Shown: positions 22,489 through 33,012, numbered from the stretch's first letter. The stretch is DNA of 64,000 nucleotides from Nitrosomonas sp. Is79A3 (GCF_000219585.1 NC_015731.1:744001-808000), one strand, 5' to 3'. Notes: generated by a model from the sequence alone, not told the origin. A program made the numbers and translations.

Positions 22489-23092
22489 TGTCAGGAGGTA
22501 TGAATTTAAATAAATCAGCCGGTAAGTTGGGATTCTTATCCAGATCTGAGAATACCAGTAATGTGGTTTGACCAAAATTATCGCGTAACGCCATAATTTT
22601 GAGCGCGCCTTCCGGTGAGAATCCCATTTGGATAAACTCAAAAGCGCTTTCTTTACTTTTGGGGATGGCTTCAAGCCATTCAATCTGATTTTGCAGACCG
22701 AGCTCAATCAGCTCAAAATTGTCTTCAATGGCGCTGCTACCGGCAAGCAGGGCGGCCGGGCTGCTGCCGATAGCAATATTGAATTGCCGTATGGTAACCT
22801 GATTGAGGTCACGATCATAAAACCAGACCTGAGTGCCGTCACCTACGATGAGTTGCTCATAAGGTTTATCATACGTCCAGCGGAATTTCTCCGGGCGCTC
22901 AAATTGCATGGTACCGTTTGATTCCTGTAGCGTGCGTGCGTTTTTGTCATACAGCGTTTGTGAAAAATTTGCGCGTACCGTACGGGTTTCCTGGATGAAG
23001 GTTTTGAGACTGTCGATGGCGGCCGCTTCAACGCATACCGGTATCAGGCTGACGAATAACAAGAAAAAGAAGGCACAGCTTGAACGAACCAT
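22466..23092 (-). CDS. lolA: Outer-membrane lipoprotein carrier LolA
   Basis: Periplasmic chaperone that ferries lipoproteins from LolCDE to LolB. The ATG at 23092 has AGGA seven bases upstream and opens a clear signal peptide (MVRSSCAFFFLLFVSLIPVC), giving 208 aa. The upstream in-frame ATGs are disfavoured. The mature part shows the family pattern TLQESNGTMQFERPEKFRW and WFYDRDLNQVTIR. The order ftsK-lolA-rarA on one strand is conserved in proteobacteria and suggests one transcript. Confidence 0.94.
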
Positions 23093-23148
23093 AATGTTCC
23101 TGTTGTGATGTTGTCGGGGGATATTAAGCATGGTAGCTGAGAATTGGA

Positions 23149-25443
23149 TCATTCGCCGCGTGCCGGGGCCAATACTTCCCGGTTTCCATTACTTTGCATG
23201 GATGAAACCAAACCGGTGCGTTCCATTTCTTCGATGAGCCGCGCTGCGCGATTATAGCCGATGCGCAAATTCCTTTGCACCAAAGAGATCGAAGCGCGGC
23301 GGGTTTTGATGACGATGGCGACAGCTTCGTCATAGAGTGGATCGGCTTCACCCTCTGCTGACTTCTTCGGGTCAAGCGAATTACCGGCATCGCTTTCTTC
23401 GTCATCAATCTTTAAAATATCTTCGATGTAGTTCGGTTCGCCATGTTCTTTCAGATACTCAACCACCCTGTGTACTTCGTGATCGGCAACAAAAGCGCCG
23501 TGAATGCGTTGCGGGTAGCCGCTACCCGGCGGTAAATACAGCATGTCCCCTTGGCCCAGCAGCGCCTCAGCACCCATTTGGTCGAGAATGGTGCGTGAGT
23601 CAATCTTGCTGGATACTTGAAAGGCAATCCGGGTCGGAATATTAGCTTTGATCAGGCCGGTAATCACATCGACCGAAGGGCGCTGCGTTGCCAATAAAAG
23701 ATGTATGCCGGATGCCCGTGCTTTTTGTGCAAGCCGGGCAATCAGATGCTCAACCTTTTTACCTGCGACCATCATCAAATCGGCTAATTCATCAATCACC
23801 ACGACTATGAGCGGTAATTCTTCCAGGTACTCCGGTGCTTCTGGCGGCGCAAATGGGTCAACTACAGGCTCTTCATTTTTAGCTGCATCACGAATTTTCT
23901 GGTTGTAGCCGCCGAGATTGCGGACACCGAGCGCTGACATCAGCTTGTAGCGCCGTTCCATTTCGTTGACACACCAGCGTAGCGCGCTGGCGGCTTCGCG
24001 CATGTCGGTTACAACGGGTGTTAGCAGATGCGGGATGCCTTCATATACGGATAATTCCAGCATTTTCGGGTCAATCAGGATCAGGCGGGTTTGATCGGGA
24101 GTGGTTTTATAGACCAGGCTTAGAATGACTGCATTAATCGCGACGGATTTTCCTGATCCAGTTGTCCCTGCTACCAGCGCATGAGGCATTTTCGCCAGAT
24201 CCGATACGACCGGGCGGCCGCTGATATCTTTACCTAACGCAATGGTCAGTGGTGAAGCGGAATCGGCATAGACCTGTGAACTGAGGATTTCCTGCAGTCG
24301 CACAATTTGCCGCTTGGGGTTGGGAATCTCGAGTCCCATACTGGTTTTCCCCGGAATGGTTTCGACCACCCGGATACTGGCAACGGATAATGCGCGCGCC
24401 AGATCTTTAATCAGATTGATGACCTGATTGCCTTTGACGCCGACCGCCGGTTCAATTTCATAGCGGGTGATAACTGGGCCGGGAAAGGCGGCGACTACTT
24501 TCACATCCACACCAAATTCCTTGAGTTTTCGTTCAATTAAACGCGAAGTGAATTCAATGGTTTCCTTGGAAAGTACTTCAAAGTCTTTTTCGGGCTCATC
24601 CAGAAGATGCAAAGGGGGTAAAGGCGAGTCGGGTAAATCAGAAAACAGCGAGGGCTGTCTCTCTTTGATGATACGTTGCGATTTAATTATATTCGTGGTT
24701 GGCGGCTCAATATGCAGAAGCGGAGTACTCTCTATGCGTTTCTTTTCATTTTCGACAACTTTTTCGCGTACGCGTGATGCTATGATGCCTGCAAATTTGT
24801 CTTTTCTTGTTTCCCACAGATCTTTTATCAGTAATAAGAGATTCTCAATGCTTTCACCAATCTTTTCTACAAAACGTACCCAGGATAGGCCGGTAAATTG
24901 ACTGAAACCAATCGCGATGAATATTAATAATGTCAGTGTTGCACCGGTAAAACCTAATATCTGCGAGAAATAATGGCTTATTGTGCTGCCCAGCATGCCG
25001 CCAGGCACCAGCGGTAGTGAAACACTGATGGTGTAAAACCTGAGCGATTCCAATCCGCTACTGGCTGACAATAATAGTAGAAACCCTCCTGCTGAGAGTA
25101 ACAGGGAGTGCCGGTCAAAAATTCCTGCGGTATCAATACGATGATAGCTCCAGCTCACGGCTGAGAGAAAGAAAGCGACCCACCACCATGCGGATGCGCC
25201 AAACAGGTACAGCAGAAAATCAGCCAGCCATGCACCAACGTGTCCGCCCGCATTCTGAATCTGATTGAAATCGCCGCTATGTGACCAGCCTGCATCACCG
25301 CGATCATAACTGAAAAATATCATTATGAGATAAAGTGCAGCGCCTACCAGGATCAGCCAGCCGGATTCACGCAATAATCGAGCTACTCTTGGTGAGAAGG
25401 AATGGCCACTTTTCTTGGCCATTGGTTTATTCATTAAACTCAT
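23149..25443 (-). CDS. ftsK: DNA translocase FtsK
   Basis: Septal DNA pump that coordinates chromosome dimer resolution with division. It has 764 aa. Four or five transmembrane helices are seen (about 25-195), followed by a short linker. The alpha/beta motor domains carry Walker [13 protein letters not shown] and Walker [17 protein letters not shown]. The C-terminal winged-helix gamma domain ([27 protein letters not shown]) reads KOPS. The linker is short compared with E. coli, as is common in betaproteobacteria. Confidence 0.96.
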   Translation of the reverse strand: MSLMNKPMAKKSGHSFSPRVARLLRESGWLILVGAALYLIMIFFSYDRGDAGWSHSGDFNQIQNAGGHVGAWLADFLLYLFGASAWWWVAFFLSAVSWSYHRIDTAGIFDRHSLLLSAGGFLLLLSASSGLESLRFYTISVSLPLVPGGMLGSTISHYFSQILGFTGATLTLLIFIAIGFSQFTGLSWVRFVEKIGESIENLLLLIKDLWETRKDKFAGIIASRVREKVVENEKKRIESTPLLHIEPPTTNIIKSQRIIKERQPSLFSDLPDSPLPPLHLLDEPEKDFEVLSKETIEFTSRLIERKLKEFGVDVKVVAAFPGPVITRYEIEPAVGVKGNQVINLIKDLARALSVASIRVVETIPGKTSMGLEIPNPKRQIVRLQEILSSQVYADSASPLTIALGKDISGRPVVSDLAKMPHALVAGTTGSGKSVAINAVILSLVYKTTPDQTRLILIDPKMLELSVYEGIPHLLTPVVTDMREAASALRWCVNEMERRYKLMSALGVRNLGGYNQKIRDAAKNEEPVVDPFAPPEAPEYLEELPLIVVVIDELADLMMVAGKKVEHLIARLAQKARASGIHLLLATQRPSVDVITGLIKANIPTRIAFQVSSKIDSRTILDQMGAEALLGQGDMLYLPPGSGYPQRIHGAFVADHEVHRVVEYLKEHGEPNYIEDILKIDDEESDAGNSLDPKKSAEGEADPLYDEAVAIVIKTRRASISLVQRNLRIGYNRAARLIEEMERTGLVSSMQSNGNREVLAPARGE

Positions 25444-25645
25444 GGGTATCTCAGAAACGAAAGGTTTGGTCTGACTGATACACTGAATTATATAAGAGAA
25501 TTTGAAGTAATTTCTCTAATGCATCGGTAAATACATTTTATTGTTGAAATCTTAGGTATTTGAGTAGGGTCGAGCAAGATAGCATCTGTCTTGGTTTCAA
25601 TCCTGAAAGTGAAAATGTTCGAGAAAAATCTCAAAATTTATTCAA

Positions 25646-26575
25646 CTAAGATCTTGATCGCGATAAGATAGCAGCTACGTGAGGTTTATCTTTATTGGCA
25701 ACTTCGGGCAAAGTTGAAACAAAATTCCCTCCGTTCCGTTTTGAAATAAATAGCGCATCTTCTGCACGCTTACATAAATTTATTCTTTTATCGGCTTCAC
25801 TCAACATAGCGATGCCGATACTTATGGTGATTTTATTTTCTGTGTTTTTATCTATCTTGGCAGTAACTTTTTTGCGAATGGCTTCACATACTTCTTTTGC
25901 TTTGGCTAATTCTGTTTCAGGAAATACGATAGCGAATACATTAATGTCTATGCGGTAGAAAAGATCGGATGTGCGGATGTCCGCTTTGATCTCTTGAGAA
26001 ATTTTTTTTATGGAATCATTTTTATTTCTAAAATCATAGTTATCACTAAATAGCTTTAAGAGATCAATGTCAATAATGGCGACTGATAGATTTCGATGAT
26101 ATCGTTTGCAGCGTAATATTTCGGTGTCTAATTCAGTCTCAAAAGCTTGCCTATTCTTATATCCGGTGATTGGGTCGACCAGTATCTGAGACATTAGGGT
26201 GGATATGTCTATATTCGCCTTTTTGATCTTGATGACCATCATCGCGGAGCAAATAATCAATAATAATGTAATTCCCCGATTAAACAGAACAATATTCATC
26301 GGTACTGCAATGCCGGGTGATAGGTAGAAACCGGCTATTGTGAACATAATGCCCAACGCAGCAATCAAATAGGTAAATTGAATTCCGCACACCCACAGAC
26401 TCGCAAATATGACTAAAGCATACGGTACACCGGCCGCAACACCCAATGGCAGATGCAAATCAATTATCAAAATAGAGAGCGTTGCAACTAAGATAATTAG
26501 ACTATTACCTTGGATTGCGCATTCTCTGAGCAAGAGTTTTAGATTGGTGGTTGCGGAGAAAATTTGGCTACGCAT
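25646..26575 (-). CDS. Membrane protein with degenerate GGDEF domain
   Basis: A 309-aa protein with about four to five transmembrane helices (residues 24-120) followed by a diguanylate-cyclase-like domain (about 128-300; start DPITGYKNRQAFETELD). The active-site GGDEF is replaced by DINVF (210-214), so synthesis of c-di-GMP is unlikely. The inhibitory-site motif RxxD is kept at its canonical distance (R201-T-S-D204, five residues before). It may therefore bind c-di-GMP as a receptor; this is inference. It stands alone, with about 200 bases of non-coding DNA on each side. Confidence 0.85.
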   Translation of the reverse strand: MRSQIFSATTNLKLLLRECAIQGNSLIILVATLSILIIDLHLPLGVAAGVPYALVIFASLWVCGIQFTYLIAALGIMFTIAGFYLSPGIAVPMNIVLFNRGITLLLIICSAMMVIKIKKANIDISTLMSQILVDPITGYKNRQAFETELDTEILRCKRYHRNLSVAIIDIDLLKLFSDNYDFRNKNDSIKKISQEIKADIRTSDLFYRIDINVFAIVFPETELAKAKEVCEAIRKKVTAKIDKNTENKITISIGIAMLSEADKRINLCKRAEDALFISKRNGGNFVSTLPEVANKDKPHVAAILSRSRS

Positions 26576-26795
26576 CTGTTTGGAATAAGATCTGTATGAA
26601 AGTATGGTTTGTATTCATATTTTACGGATTATGGAAATCAATCTTTAAATATGTAAATGAACACGCCGGAAAAATTATAACAATTTTTTATTATACATTG
26701 TTTCTTAAAAACAAAACTTGAAATTCTGTGCATTGCTTAAGTGCATAGATAAGGCCTAATGACTTCCCCAGAAAGTAGCAAATTTTTATCAATTC

Positions 26796-27212
26796 TTAAT
26801 TTTCTTTTTTAATGATGCGTGTCCCTGCCAACCGGTCATGAAGAAATTGACGATCCCGGTCCAATAGCGCCCAGATAATTCCAAAACCAAAAAAGAAAAT
26901 GCCTATTAATGCAAACAGGTATCGTGTAATGGCCTGTTTTTTCGTTAAGCTGCTGCCATCTGCGGCGACAAGTCGCATCTTCCATGTCTGCATAGCCAAC
27001 GTTTGTCCGCCATGTGTCCAGTACCAGGAAAAGTAGCACCCCATAATAACAAGCAGATAAAACTGAAACAATGGCCTAAAATAGGCGGCTTGTGTATCGC
27101 TGAAAATGAGATGAAAAATAAAACTGGCAATAAATAAAACAGCCAATAAGAGAAGAAACTCATAAATCATGCAGATTATTCGCCGCCAGAAACCGGGTGT
27201 TGAGGAGATCAT
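26796..27212 (-). CDS. RDD family membrane protein
   Basis: A 138-aa inner-membrane protein. Three transmembrane helices (about 8-32, 42-62, 93-112) and the RDD signature surfaces are seen: WRRIICMIYEFLL at the start, GQTLAMQTWKMRLV in the middle and LLDRDRQFLHDRLAGTRII at the end. The function of the family is unclear; some members influence ion transport. It is divergent from the Fur-controlled tonB operon. Confidence 0.85.
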   Translation of the reverse strand: MISSTPGFWRRIICMIYEFLLLLAVLFIASFIFHLIFSDTQAAYFRPLFQFYLLVIMGCYFSWYWTHGGQTLAMQTWKMRLVAADGSSLTKKQAITRYLFALIGIFFFGFGIIWALLDRDRQFLHDRLAGTRIIKKEN

Positions 27213-27325
27213 GTTTGAATTGGGTCGATAAAAGTGACGCTACGAATGTGATAGCCGAATAAGAATCGCTGAGGAATTAACGGGAATTGTATGCTAAAAA
27301 ATAATTCAGTATAAGTCTTGGTGAT

Positions 27326-27340
27326 TGATAATTATTATCG
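27326..27340. promoter_or_regulatory. Fur box upstream of tonB-exbB-exbD
   Basis: TGATAATTATTATCG matches the 7-1-7 Fur consensus TGATAAT-N-ATTATCA at 13 of 14 positions. It lies about 170 bases before the tonB start in the divergent gap to the RDD gene. Iron-repressed control of the TonB system is expected in this lineage. Confidence 0.75.
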
Positions 27341-27506
27341 TTTGCGTTATTATATTTCATAGATAAGCATAACCCGAATTTATATATATTAACAACATAT
27401 GTCGAAGTTGTATTGGCGTTCATAAACAAAAAGAAAAATCACTGGCATCCAAGCTATTTTAGATCAAGTAAGTAAGAAGTTTGTCTGGATTATTTGTTAT
27501 TCTGTA

Positions 27507-28202
27507 ATGCAATCATTATCTCGGAAAAATATTGAGTACTTAGGGTCGCAGCAACGTTTGATCTCATTCCCCGGATTGCTGTTTGTACTCATAGTGCATG
27601 CTGCATTATTTTATTTTCTATGGAATCAACGTTTAATTCCACCACCTGAACAAGTGGTTACCTTATTTGCCGAGTTGATTGCATCATCACCGCCTAATAC
27701 TGCACCTAAAGCCTTGCCAGAACCTGCACCAGTTAAGCTCCAGCCAGCTAAGAAACCTGTGGTTAAGCCGAAACAAGAGCGCCTTGTAGCAAAATCGGCT
27801 GTAGCATCTGAGCAGAAACAGGTTGAATCTTTACCAGAACCAGTAATGGAGCAAGCGAAAGAATCCAAACCTGTGGCTGCGGTCCCGCCAACGCAAATGC
27901 AAACAGGGCCAGTCACGTTGTCATCGGAGTTGTCTGTTTCTTGTCCTAAATTGACTGCCCCCGATTATCCTGCCATTTCCCGGCGTATGGGCGAAGAGGG
28001 TAAATTGGTGCTGCGCGTGGAATTGGACGAAACTGGGCATATTGATGATGCAAAAGTTATAAATAGCAGTGGTTATGAGCGTCTTGATGCGGCTGCATTA
28101 ACCGCAGTGAAAAGCTGGCAATGTAATCCATCGCTGCGAAATGGCCAGCCGGTTCGGGCTGTTGCCTTACAACCTTTTAATTTTGTACTGCAAGGAAATT
28201 AA
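27507..28202 (+). CDS. tonB: Energy transducer TonB
   Basis: Inner-membrane protein that carries proton-motive energy to outer-membrane receptors. The 231 aa show one N-terminal membrane helix (about 22-40), a Pro/Lys-rich periplasmic spacer (about 60-130) and the C-terminal TonB domain (CPKLTAPDYPAISRRMGEEGKLVLRVELD; SWQCNPSLRNGQPV). It is the first gene of tonB-exbB-exbD, with a four-base gap to exbB. Confidence 0.93.
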   Translation: MQSLSRKNIEYLGSQQRLISFPGLLFVLIVHAALFYFLWNQRLIPPPEQVVTLFAELIASSPPNTAPKALPEPAPVKLQPAKKPVVKPKQERLVAKSAVASEQKQVESLPEPVMEQAKESKPVAAVPPTQMQTGPVTLSSELSVSCPKLTAPDYPAISRRMGEEGKLVLRVELDETGHIDDAKVINSSGYERLDAAALTAVKSWQCNPSLRNGQPVRAVALQPFNFVLQGN

Positions 28203-28205
28203 CCA

Positions 28206-28964
28206 ATGGAAAAAGGACTCGGCTTTTCTCACTTTCTCGCTCAAATCGATGGTGTTGGCATCAGTGTGCTGGTATTACTGTTGTCACTTTCAATTGCGAG
28301 CTGGTATTTGATCATCACAAAAACTATTGCGAACCTTATTGCTAAACGCCGCGCCGAAGCTTTCCTAAAACATTTCTGGAGTTTTGATTCCCTGCAAGCG
28401 GTTAATGTGGAGTTTAAGAATGCCGCCCCGAATAATGCGTTTGCAGAGCTTGCCAAGCTGGGTATTGATGCGGCAGCTGATTCCAAGATTCACAGCTCAC
28501 ATAAATTGGCAGCCGCTGGCGGTGCCAGTGAGTTTCTTACACGCACTTTACGGAACGGCATTGATCAGGAAGCTACCCGTGTTGAAAATGGTCTGACTCT
28601 GATTGCATCCGCAGGTTCGGCGGCGCCTTATATTGGTTTGTTCGGAACGGTATGGGGAATTTATCATGCGTTAATACAGATTGGACTCTCAGGTCAGGGC
28701 ACCTTGGATAAAGTGGCCGGTCCTGTCGGTGAAGCATTGATCATGACAGCATTAGGGCTGGCAGTGGCTATACCGGCAGTGCTTGCCTATAACGCTTTTG
28801 TGCGCCGGAATCGTATTTGGCTCGCGCGCCTGGAAGCTTTTGCGCATGATCTGTTCACACTGATTACTGTAGGTGATAACAATGATGCACCGGCTTCTTC
28901 ACTGCAAACACCGCCGGCGGCTGTCGCAGAAATGACGGACATCGCTGTTGAAAGGGGGCAATAA
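28206..28964 (+). CDS. exbB: Biopolymer transport protein ExbB
   Basis: MotA/TolQ/ExbB proton-channel family protein, 252 aa, three transmembrane helices (about 18-38, 135-160, 177-200). The hallmark GLFGTVWGIYHALIQIG is present. It forms the pentameric motor with ExbD dimers and TonB. Its stop overlaps the exbD ATG by one base. Confidence 0.94.
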   Translation: MEKGLGFSHFLAQIDGVGISVLVLLLSLSIASWYLIITKTIANLIAKRRAEAFLKHFWSFDSLQAVNVEFKNAAPNNAFAELAKLGIDAAADSKIHSSHKLAAAGGASEFLTRTLRNGIDQEATRVENGLTLIASAGSAAPYIGLFGTVWGIYHALIQIGLSGQGTLDKVAGPVGEALIMTALGLAVAIPAVLAYNAFVRRNRIWLARLEAFAHDLFTLITVGDNNDAPASSLQTPPAAVAEMTDIAVERGQ

Positions 28965-29383
28965 TGGCATTCGGGAGTATGCAAGATAGCGGGCGTCAGG
29001 CACCCATGGCGGAAATTAACGTGGTGCCGCTGGTGGATGTCATGCTGGTATTGTTAATAATTTTTATTATTACAGCGCCGCTGCTTACACATTCAGTCAA
29101 AATCGATTTGCCAAAAGCTGAGAGTGCTCCCAATATTACTCAGCCGGAGCATGTTGAATTGGCTATCCGTGCGGATGGCAGTCTTTTTTGGAACGGTGAG
29201 CCCGTAGCATTGGAACAATTGGCGCCGCGCTTTGCAGCGAAAGTGACTCAGGCGCCTAAAACAGAACTACATATTCGCGCGGATAAGCTGGCACATTATG
29301 AGCACGTTGCACGGGTGATGAGCATAGCAGCCAAAGCCGGTATGGCGAGAATCGGCTTTATTACGGATCCTTCGGAGCAGTAA
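28964..29383 (+). CDS. exbD: Biopolymer transport protein ExbD
   Basis: A 139-aa protein with a single N-terminal helix. The essential membrane aspartate sits in EINVVPLVDVMLVLLIIFI, followed by the periplasmic domain. It completes the TonB energising complex, and its translation is coupled to exbB. Confidence 0.94.
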   Translation: MAFGSMQDSGRQAPMAEINVVPLVDVMLVLLIIFIITAPLLTHSVKIDLPKAESAPNITQPEHVELAIRADGSLFWNGEPVALEQLAPRFAAKVTQAPKTELHIRADKLAHYEHVARVMSIAAKAGMARIGFITDPSEQ

Positions 29384-29555
29384 GAACGATCAAAGCCAGT
29401 CTTGAATCTTCTTCAGGTAGAGACGTTACAGAAAAAAAGATCTGTTCAGCAAGACTTGGCAGGGCAATATAAAATACCTGATGCGGGAGATTATTTCTGA
29501 TCTGACAAGCGCTTAGTTTGATACTGCCAAGTTTTCTCACCAGTTACATGCGCTA

Positions 29556-29694
29556 CAGTTTGTTGAAAAACGTTTCCGAGGCAGCCGCCGTAAGGAAAAA
29601 CAGGCGAAAAAGTGCCGTTTATGCGTGATAAATGAACATTTTGAGCTTGTTTTTAACATCGTAGTGGCATCGCAGATAGTTTCTCAACAGCCTG
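29556..29694. mobile_element. Putative MITE, 139 bp
   Basis: Non-coding segment bounded by 16-base imperfect terminal inverted repeats (CAGTTTGTTGAAAAAC at the left; GTTTCTCAACAGCCTG at the right; 13 of 16 paired) and flanked on both sides by CTA. The size, ends and a possible 3-bp target duplication fit a miniature transposable element or the remnant of an IS end. It sits in the 600-base gap between exbD and bfd; the rest of that gap (29384-29555, 29695-29890) shows no gene. Confidence 0.45.
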
Positions 29695-29897
29695 CTAAGC
29701 TCTCAAATCATTCAAGTTTTTTACCATCCTCCTGCGTAATTCCTGGTTATTCAATACTGCATCAGAAATGATTATTTCTAATTTTTGTCGGATTTTCTCT
29801 CCAGTTGCACCGTGATGCAGAGATGGTTCCAGGCGCTATAAATTTTGCCTGGGGGAGGGTTGAATGGGATTGCTTTTTATAAAGATGCTGGTATAAT

Positions 29898-29912
29898 TAA
29901 GAATCATTCTCA
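29898..29912. promoter_or_regulatory. Fur box upstream of bfd
   Basis: TAAGAATCATTCTCA, read on the other strand as TGAGAATGATTCTTA, matches the Fur 7-1-7 consensus at 12 of 14 positions and lies 70 bases before the bfd start. The same core, TGAGAATGATTC, occurs in the box at 37380. Confidence 0.72.
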
Positions 29913-29982
29913 TTAGTAATAATTTTTTGATCTTTGTTTTATATATAAATTTATTTCGAATATAGATCTTAAGGTGTTTAAT

Positions 29983-30207
29983 ATGTATGTATGTGTCTGC
30001 AAAGGAGTAACAGAAAGTGCAATACGCGAAGCGATCTATCAGGGCGCCGATCGCATGAGAGACCTGAAGGCCACTCTGGGGGTTACCGAACAATGTGGCA
30101 TTTGTGCGTGCCATGCTAAACAGGTACTGGATCAGACATTGGTACAAAAATCCCAATTACAGGATTTCATTCCCCAATCAACATGTATGTGTGGAACTGC
30201 AGCCTGA
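29983..30207 (+). CDS. bfd: Bacterioferritin-associated ferredoxin
   Basis: Small [2Fe-2S] protein that helps release iron from bacterioferritin under iron limitation. The cluster cysteines are visible as CVC near the start and C-x2-C in EQCGICAC. The ATG at 29983 has AGGTG six bases upstream, giving 74 aa; an in-frame GTG at 29974 lacks spacing. The ten-residue tail (STCMCGTAA) carries two extra cysteines. A Fur box lies upstream. Confidence 0.9.
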   Translation: MYVCVCKGVTESAIREAIYQGADRMRDLKATLGVTEQCGICACHAKQVLDQTLVQKSQLQDFIPQSTCMCGTAA

Positions 30208-30509
30208 AAAGGAGAAGCAGTAGCGGTATGGTTTTTTCTTTAATTGACGATTGCCGCTTACTTGGCGCGCAGTAAGAAAGCATGAGTTACTAGGAAGTTC
30301 CAGATATGTTTCTGTTGTACGAATTCAAGGATGTTTTGGCTAACTGCAAACAGAGTAACCGGTGTAATTAGTCGACGAACCTAATCCAAGCTGCCTTTTA
30401 GACCTATCTTCATCATCGGATCCTTTTCCGTCTAATTTGTTATGTTGAAATGACAGTTACCTGTTTCAGGGTTTGGTAAAAACTGCAAAAATAATTACGC
30501 CCTAATATT
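30208..30509. other. Gap before the TonB-dependent receptor
   Basis: No ORF, good Fur box or terminator hairpin was recognised in this 302-base stretch, although the neighbouring genes are iron-related. The receptor may be read through from bfd or have an unrecognised promoter. Confidence 0.3.
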
Positions 30510-32909
30510 ATGATTATCCATGGTCTTGCTCGAAGTATTTATTTTTTTGCAGTATTGATCAGCCTGAGTCTGGCGTTTGTTTTTTTGCCTAAACCAGGTT
30601 TCGCAGAATCATTAAATAGTGCCACGCCTGCGCTACGGACCTACAATATTCCTGCTGGTTTCTTGCACGAGGCTTTAATTCAGTTCTCGCAACAAGCGGG
30701 GATAAAACTTGCTATTGATCCTGTGAAATTACAGGGAAAAGTAACGCTAGGATTAACCGGCGATTTTGAGATTAAACCAGGGCTGGATCAGTTGCTTGCA
30801 GGTTCCGGCCTGCAAGTAGTGCAACAGAACGATAGTTTTACACTTACAGAAGTACCTGGGTCCTCAGCAGATCCTGTCGTGACTACATTGCCTTCAATAC
30901 AGATCACCGCCAGCAATACAAACCGGTATGCGGCAGTAAGTACCAGTACAGCAACGAAAACCAATACTTTGTTGCGCGATGTACCGCAATCCATTTCGGT
31001 GATAACCAATGAACTGATTAAAGATCAATCAATCCGGAGTATCGGTGATGCCGTGCGTTATGTCCCCGGTGTGGGTGTCTCGCAAGGTGAAGGTAATCGT
31101 GATGCGCTTGTATTTCGTGGTAACCGCTCGACCGGTGATTTTTTTATAGACGGTATCCGGGACGATGCCGAATTCTACCGGGATCTTTATAACATTGACC
31201 GGATTGAGGTGCTGAAAGGCGCAAATGGCATGATTTTTGGCCGCGGTGGTTCGGGGGGCGTTATTAATCGCGTCTCGAAGCAAGCAAACTGGAATCCAAT
31301 ACGAGAATTTACTTTTCAGGGGGGCTCATTTAATCAAAAAAGAATGACGGCTGATGTAGGTCATGTGATTAATGATGTGGCTGCAGTTCGTTTGAATGCC
31401 ATGTACGAAGATTCTGGAAGTTTTCGAGATGGTGTCAGTATGGAGCGGCTTGGGATTTCACCAACGGTTACAATCAAACCGACTCATCGCACCAAAGTGA
31501 TCGTAAACATGGAGCGTTTCCACGATGATCGTACGGCGGACCGGGGGATTCCTTCATTTATGGGGCAGCCTGTTGACGTACATAGATCGCAGTTTTTCGG
31601 TGATCCTAAACGCAGCAACGCAAAAATTGATGTGTTATCGTTCAACTCGATGATTGAACACAAATTCGATTCCGGTTTTACGCTGCAAAACCGGACGAAT
31701 TACGCAACTTATGATAAGTTATATCAAAATATATTTGCGAATAGTCAAGTTTTTACCCTTAGAGGAGTGGATTCGTTAAATCTGGGTGCCTACAATAATG
31801 CGACCACCCGTGAGAATGTTTTTAATCAGACGAATTTACTCTATTCTTTAAATACTGGTCCGATTTCACATACGCTGATGGCTGGTATCGAGATTGGTCG
31901 CCAGGAAACCCATAACAGGCGGCAGACAGGTTTTTTTAATAATGATCTGTCAAGCGGCAGCCTGCGGGTCCCTTTAAATAATCCGATTACGAATGTACCG
32001 ATTACTTTTTTAACCAAAGATCAGGATGCATTCAATCGGAGTGTGGTGAATGTTACGTCATTATACGTTCAGGATCAGATTGAGCTACTGCCTCAACTTC
32101 AGCTAATTGCCGGGGTTCGCTATGATTTGTTCGAAGTGAATTTTCAACAAAAAAATGGCGACAGAACCCACTTAAAGACGAGCGATGGTTTGATTTCTCC
32201 ACGCTTTGGCATAATTTATAAACCGATACAGCCTGTTTCGATTTATGCGAGCTATAGCCGGGCCTATGTTCCGCGCGCGGGTGATCAACTGACTTCACTA
32301 ACAGTAACGTCTGCCGTACTTCAGCCAGAAAAATTTACAACCCTTGAAACAGGGGTTAAATGGGATATTCGTCCTGATCTGGCTTTAACAGGCGCTGTGT
32401 TTCAACTGGATCGTACAAATGTAATTACGGTTGATCCGAATGATTCATCGCGATCTTTTTTAACCAAAGGCCAGCGCATCCAGGGAGTCGAGGTGAGCCT
32501 CAACGGTCAACTGACTTCAAACTGGAGCGTCATGGGAGGGTATGCCTATCAAGTCGGTGAAATTACCAGTACCCAATCAAGTGCCGCCTTAAAAGGCGCA
32601 TCGGTGGCAGAGCTTCCCCGTCATACATTCTCAGTATGGAATCGATATGATATAACCCCTCGGATTGGTGCGGCTTTTGGTGTGATTTATCGGGGTGGCA
32701 TGTTTGCTTCGACGGATAATACAGTCAAGATACCGGATTTTACGCGCGTAGACGCCGCCCTATTTGCTCAATTAACGAAACAGGTCCGTGCGCAATTGAA
32801 CATTGAAAATCTGTTTGATACTCATTATTTTGCAGCAGTGCAAAATAATAACAACATTACGCCCGGATCGCCATTTGCTGTCCGAGCCATGTTGAGCGTT
32901 AATTTCTAG
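30510..32909 (+). CDS. TonB-dependent siderophore receptor with STN domain
   Basis: A 799-aa outer-membrane receptor. After the signal peptide (about 1-32) comes a secretin/TonB N-terminal (STN) domain (about 45-110; FSQQAGIKLAIDPVKLQGKV), then the plug (about 145-255; RDVPQSISVITNELIKDQ, GRGGSGGVINRVSK) and a 22-strand barrel ending in aromatic F (AMLSVNF). This is the FecA/FpvA/FhuE architecture for ferric siderophores. STN domains usually signal to a FecR/FecI pair, but none lies nearby. The substrate cannot be told. Confidence 0.92.
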   Translation: MIIHGLARSIYFFAVLISLSLAFVFLPKPGFAESLNSATPALRTYNIPAGFLHEALIQFSQQAGIKLAIDPVKLQGKVTLGLTGDFEIKPGLDQLLAGSGLQVVQQNDSFTLTEVPGSSADPVVTTLPSIQITASNTNRYAAVSTSTATKTNTLLRDVPQSISVITNELIKDQSIRSIGDAVRYVPGVGVSQGEGNRDALVFRGNRSTGDFFIDGIRDDAEFYRDLYNIDRIEVLKGANGMIFGRGGSGGVINRVSKQANWNPIREFTFQGGSFNQKRMTADVGHVINDVAAVRLNAMYEDSGSFRDGVSMERLGISPTVTIKPTHRTKVIVNMERFHDDRTADRGIPSFMGQPVDVHRSQFFGDPKRSNAKIDVLSFNSMIEHKFDSGFTLQNRTNYATYDKLYQNIFANSQVFTLRGVDSLNLGAYNNATTRENVFNQTNLLYSLNTGPISHTLMAGIEIGRQETHNRRQTGFFNNDLSSGSLRVPLNNPITNVPITFLTKDQDAFNRSVVNVTSLYVQDQIELLPQLQLIAGVRYDLFEVNFQQKNGDRTHLKTSDGLISPRFGIIYKPIQPVSIYASYSRAYVPRAGDQLTSLTVTSAVLQPEKFTTLETGVKWDIRPDLALTGAVFQLDRTNVITVDPNDSSRSFLTKGQRIQGVEVSLNGQLTSNWSVMGGYAYQVGEITSTQSSAALKGASVAELPRHTFSVWNRYDITPRIGAAFGVIYRGGMFASTDNTVKIPDFTRVDAALFAQLTKQVRAQLNIENLFDTHYFAAVQNNNNITPGSPFAVRAMLSVNF

Positions 32910-32952
32910 TAGCTTGAATAAGTTTAGGCGGGATTTTATTTGATTTTGTAAA

Positions 32953-32967
32953 TGAAAATAGTTATCA
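32953..32967. promoter_or_regulatory. Fur box upstream of the duplicated-domain secreted protein
   Basis: TGAAAATAGTTATCA matches the Fur 7-1-7 consensus at 12 of 14 positions, 46 bases before the start of the 756-aa gene. The position fits promoter occlusion. Confidence 0.72.
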
Positions 32968-33012
32968 TTTAGGTTCGTATTATCATTTATAATTTAAGAA
33001 GGATCTTCCATA

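Noticed and set aside
22489-22707. N-terminal extension of the rarA frame
   Set aside because: The 73 extra codons lie inside lolA in another frame and do not resemble RarA, which begins at the conserved PLAEQLRPKHLSDVIGQ region.
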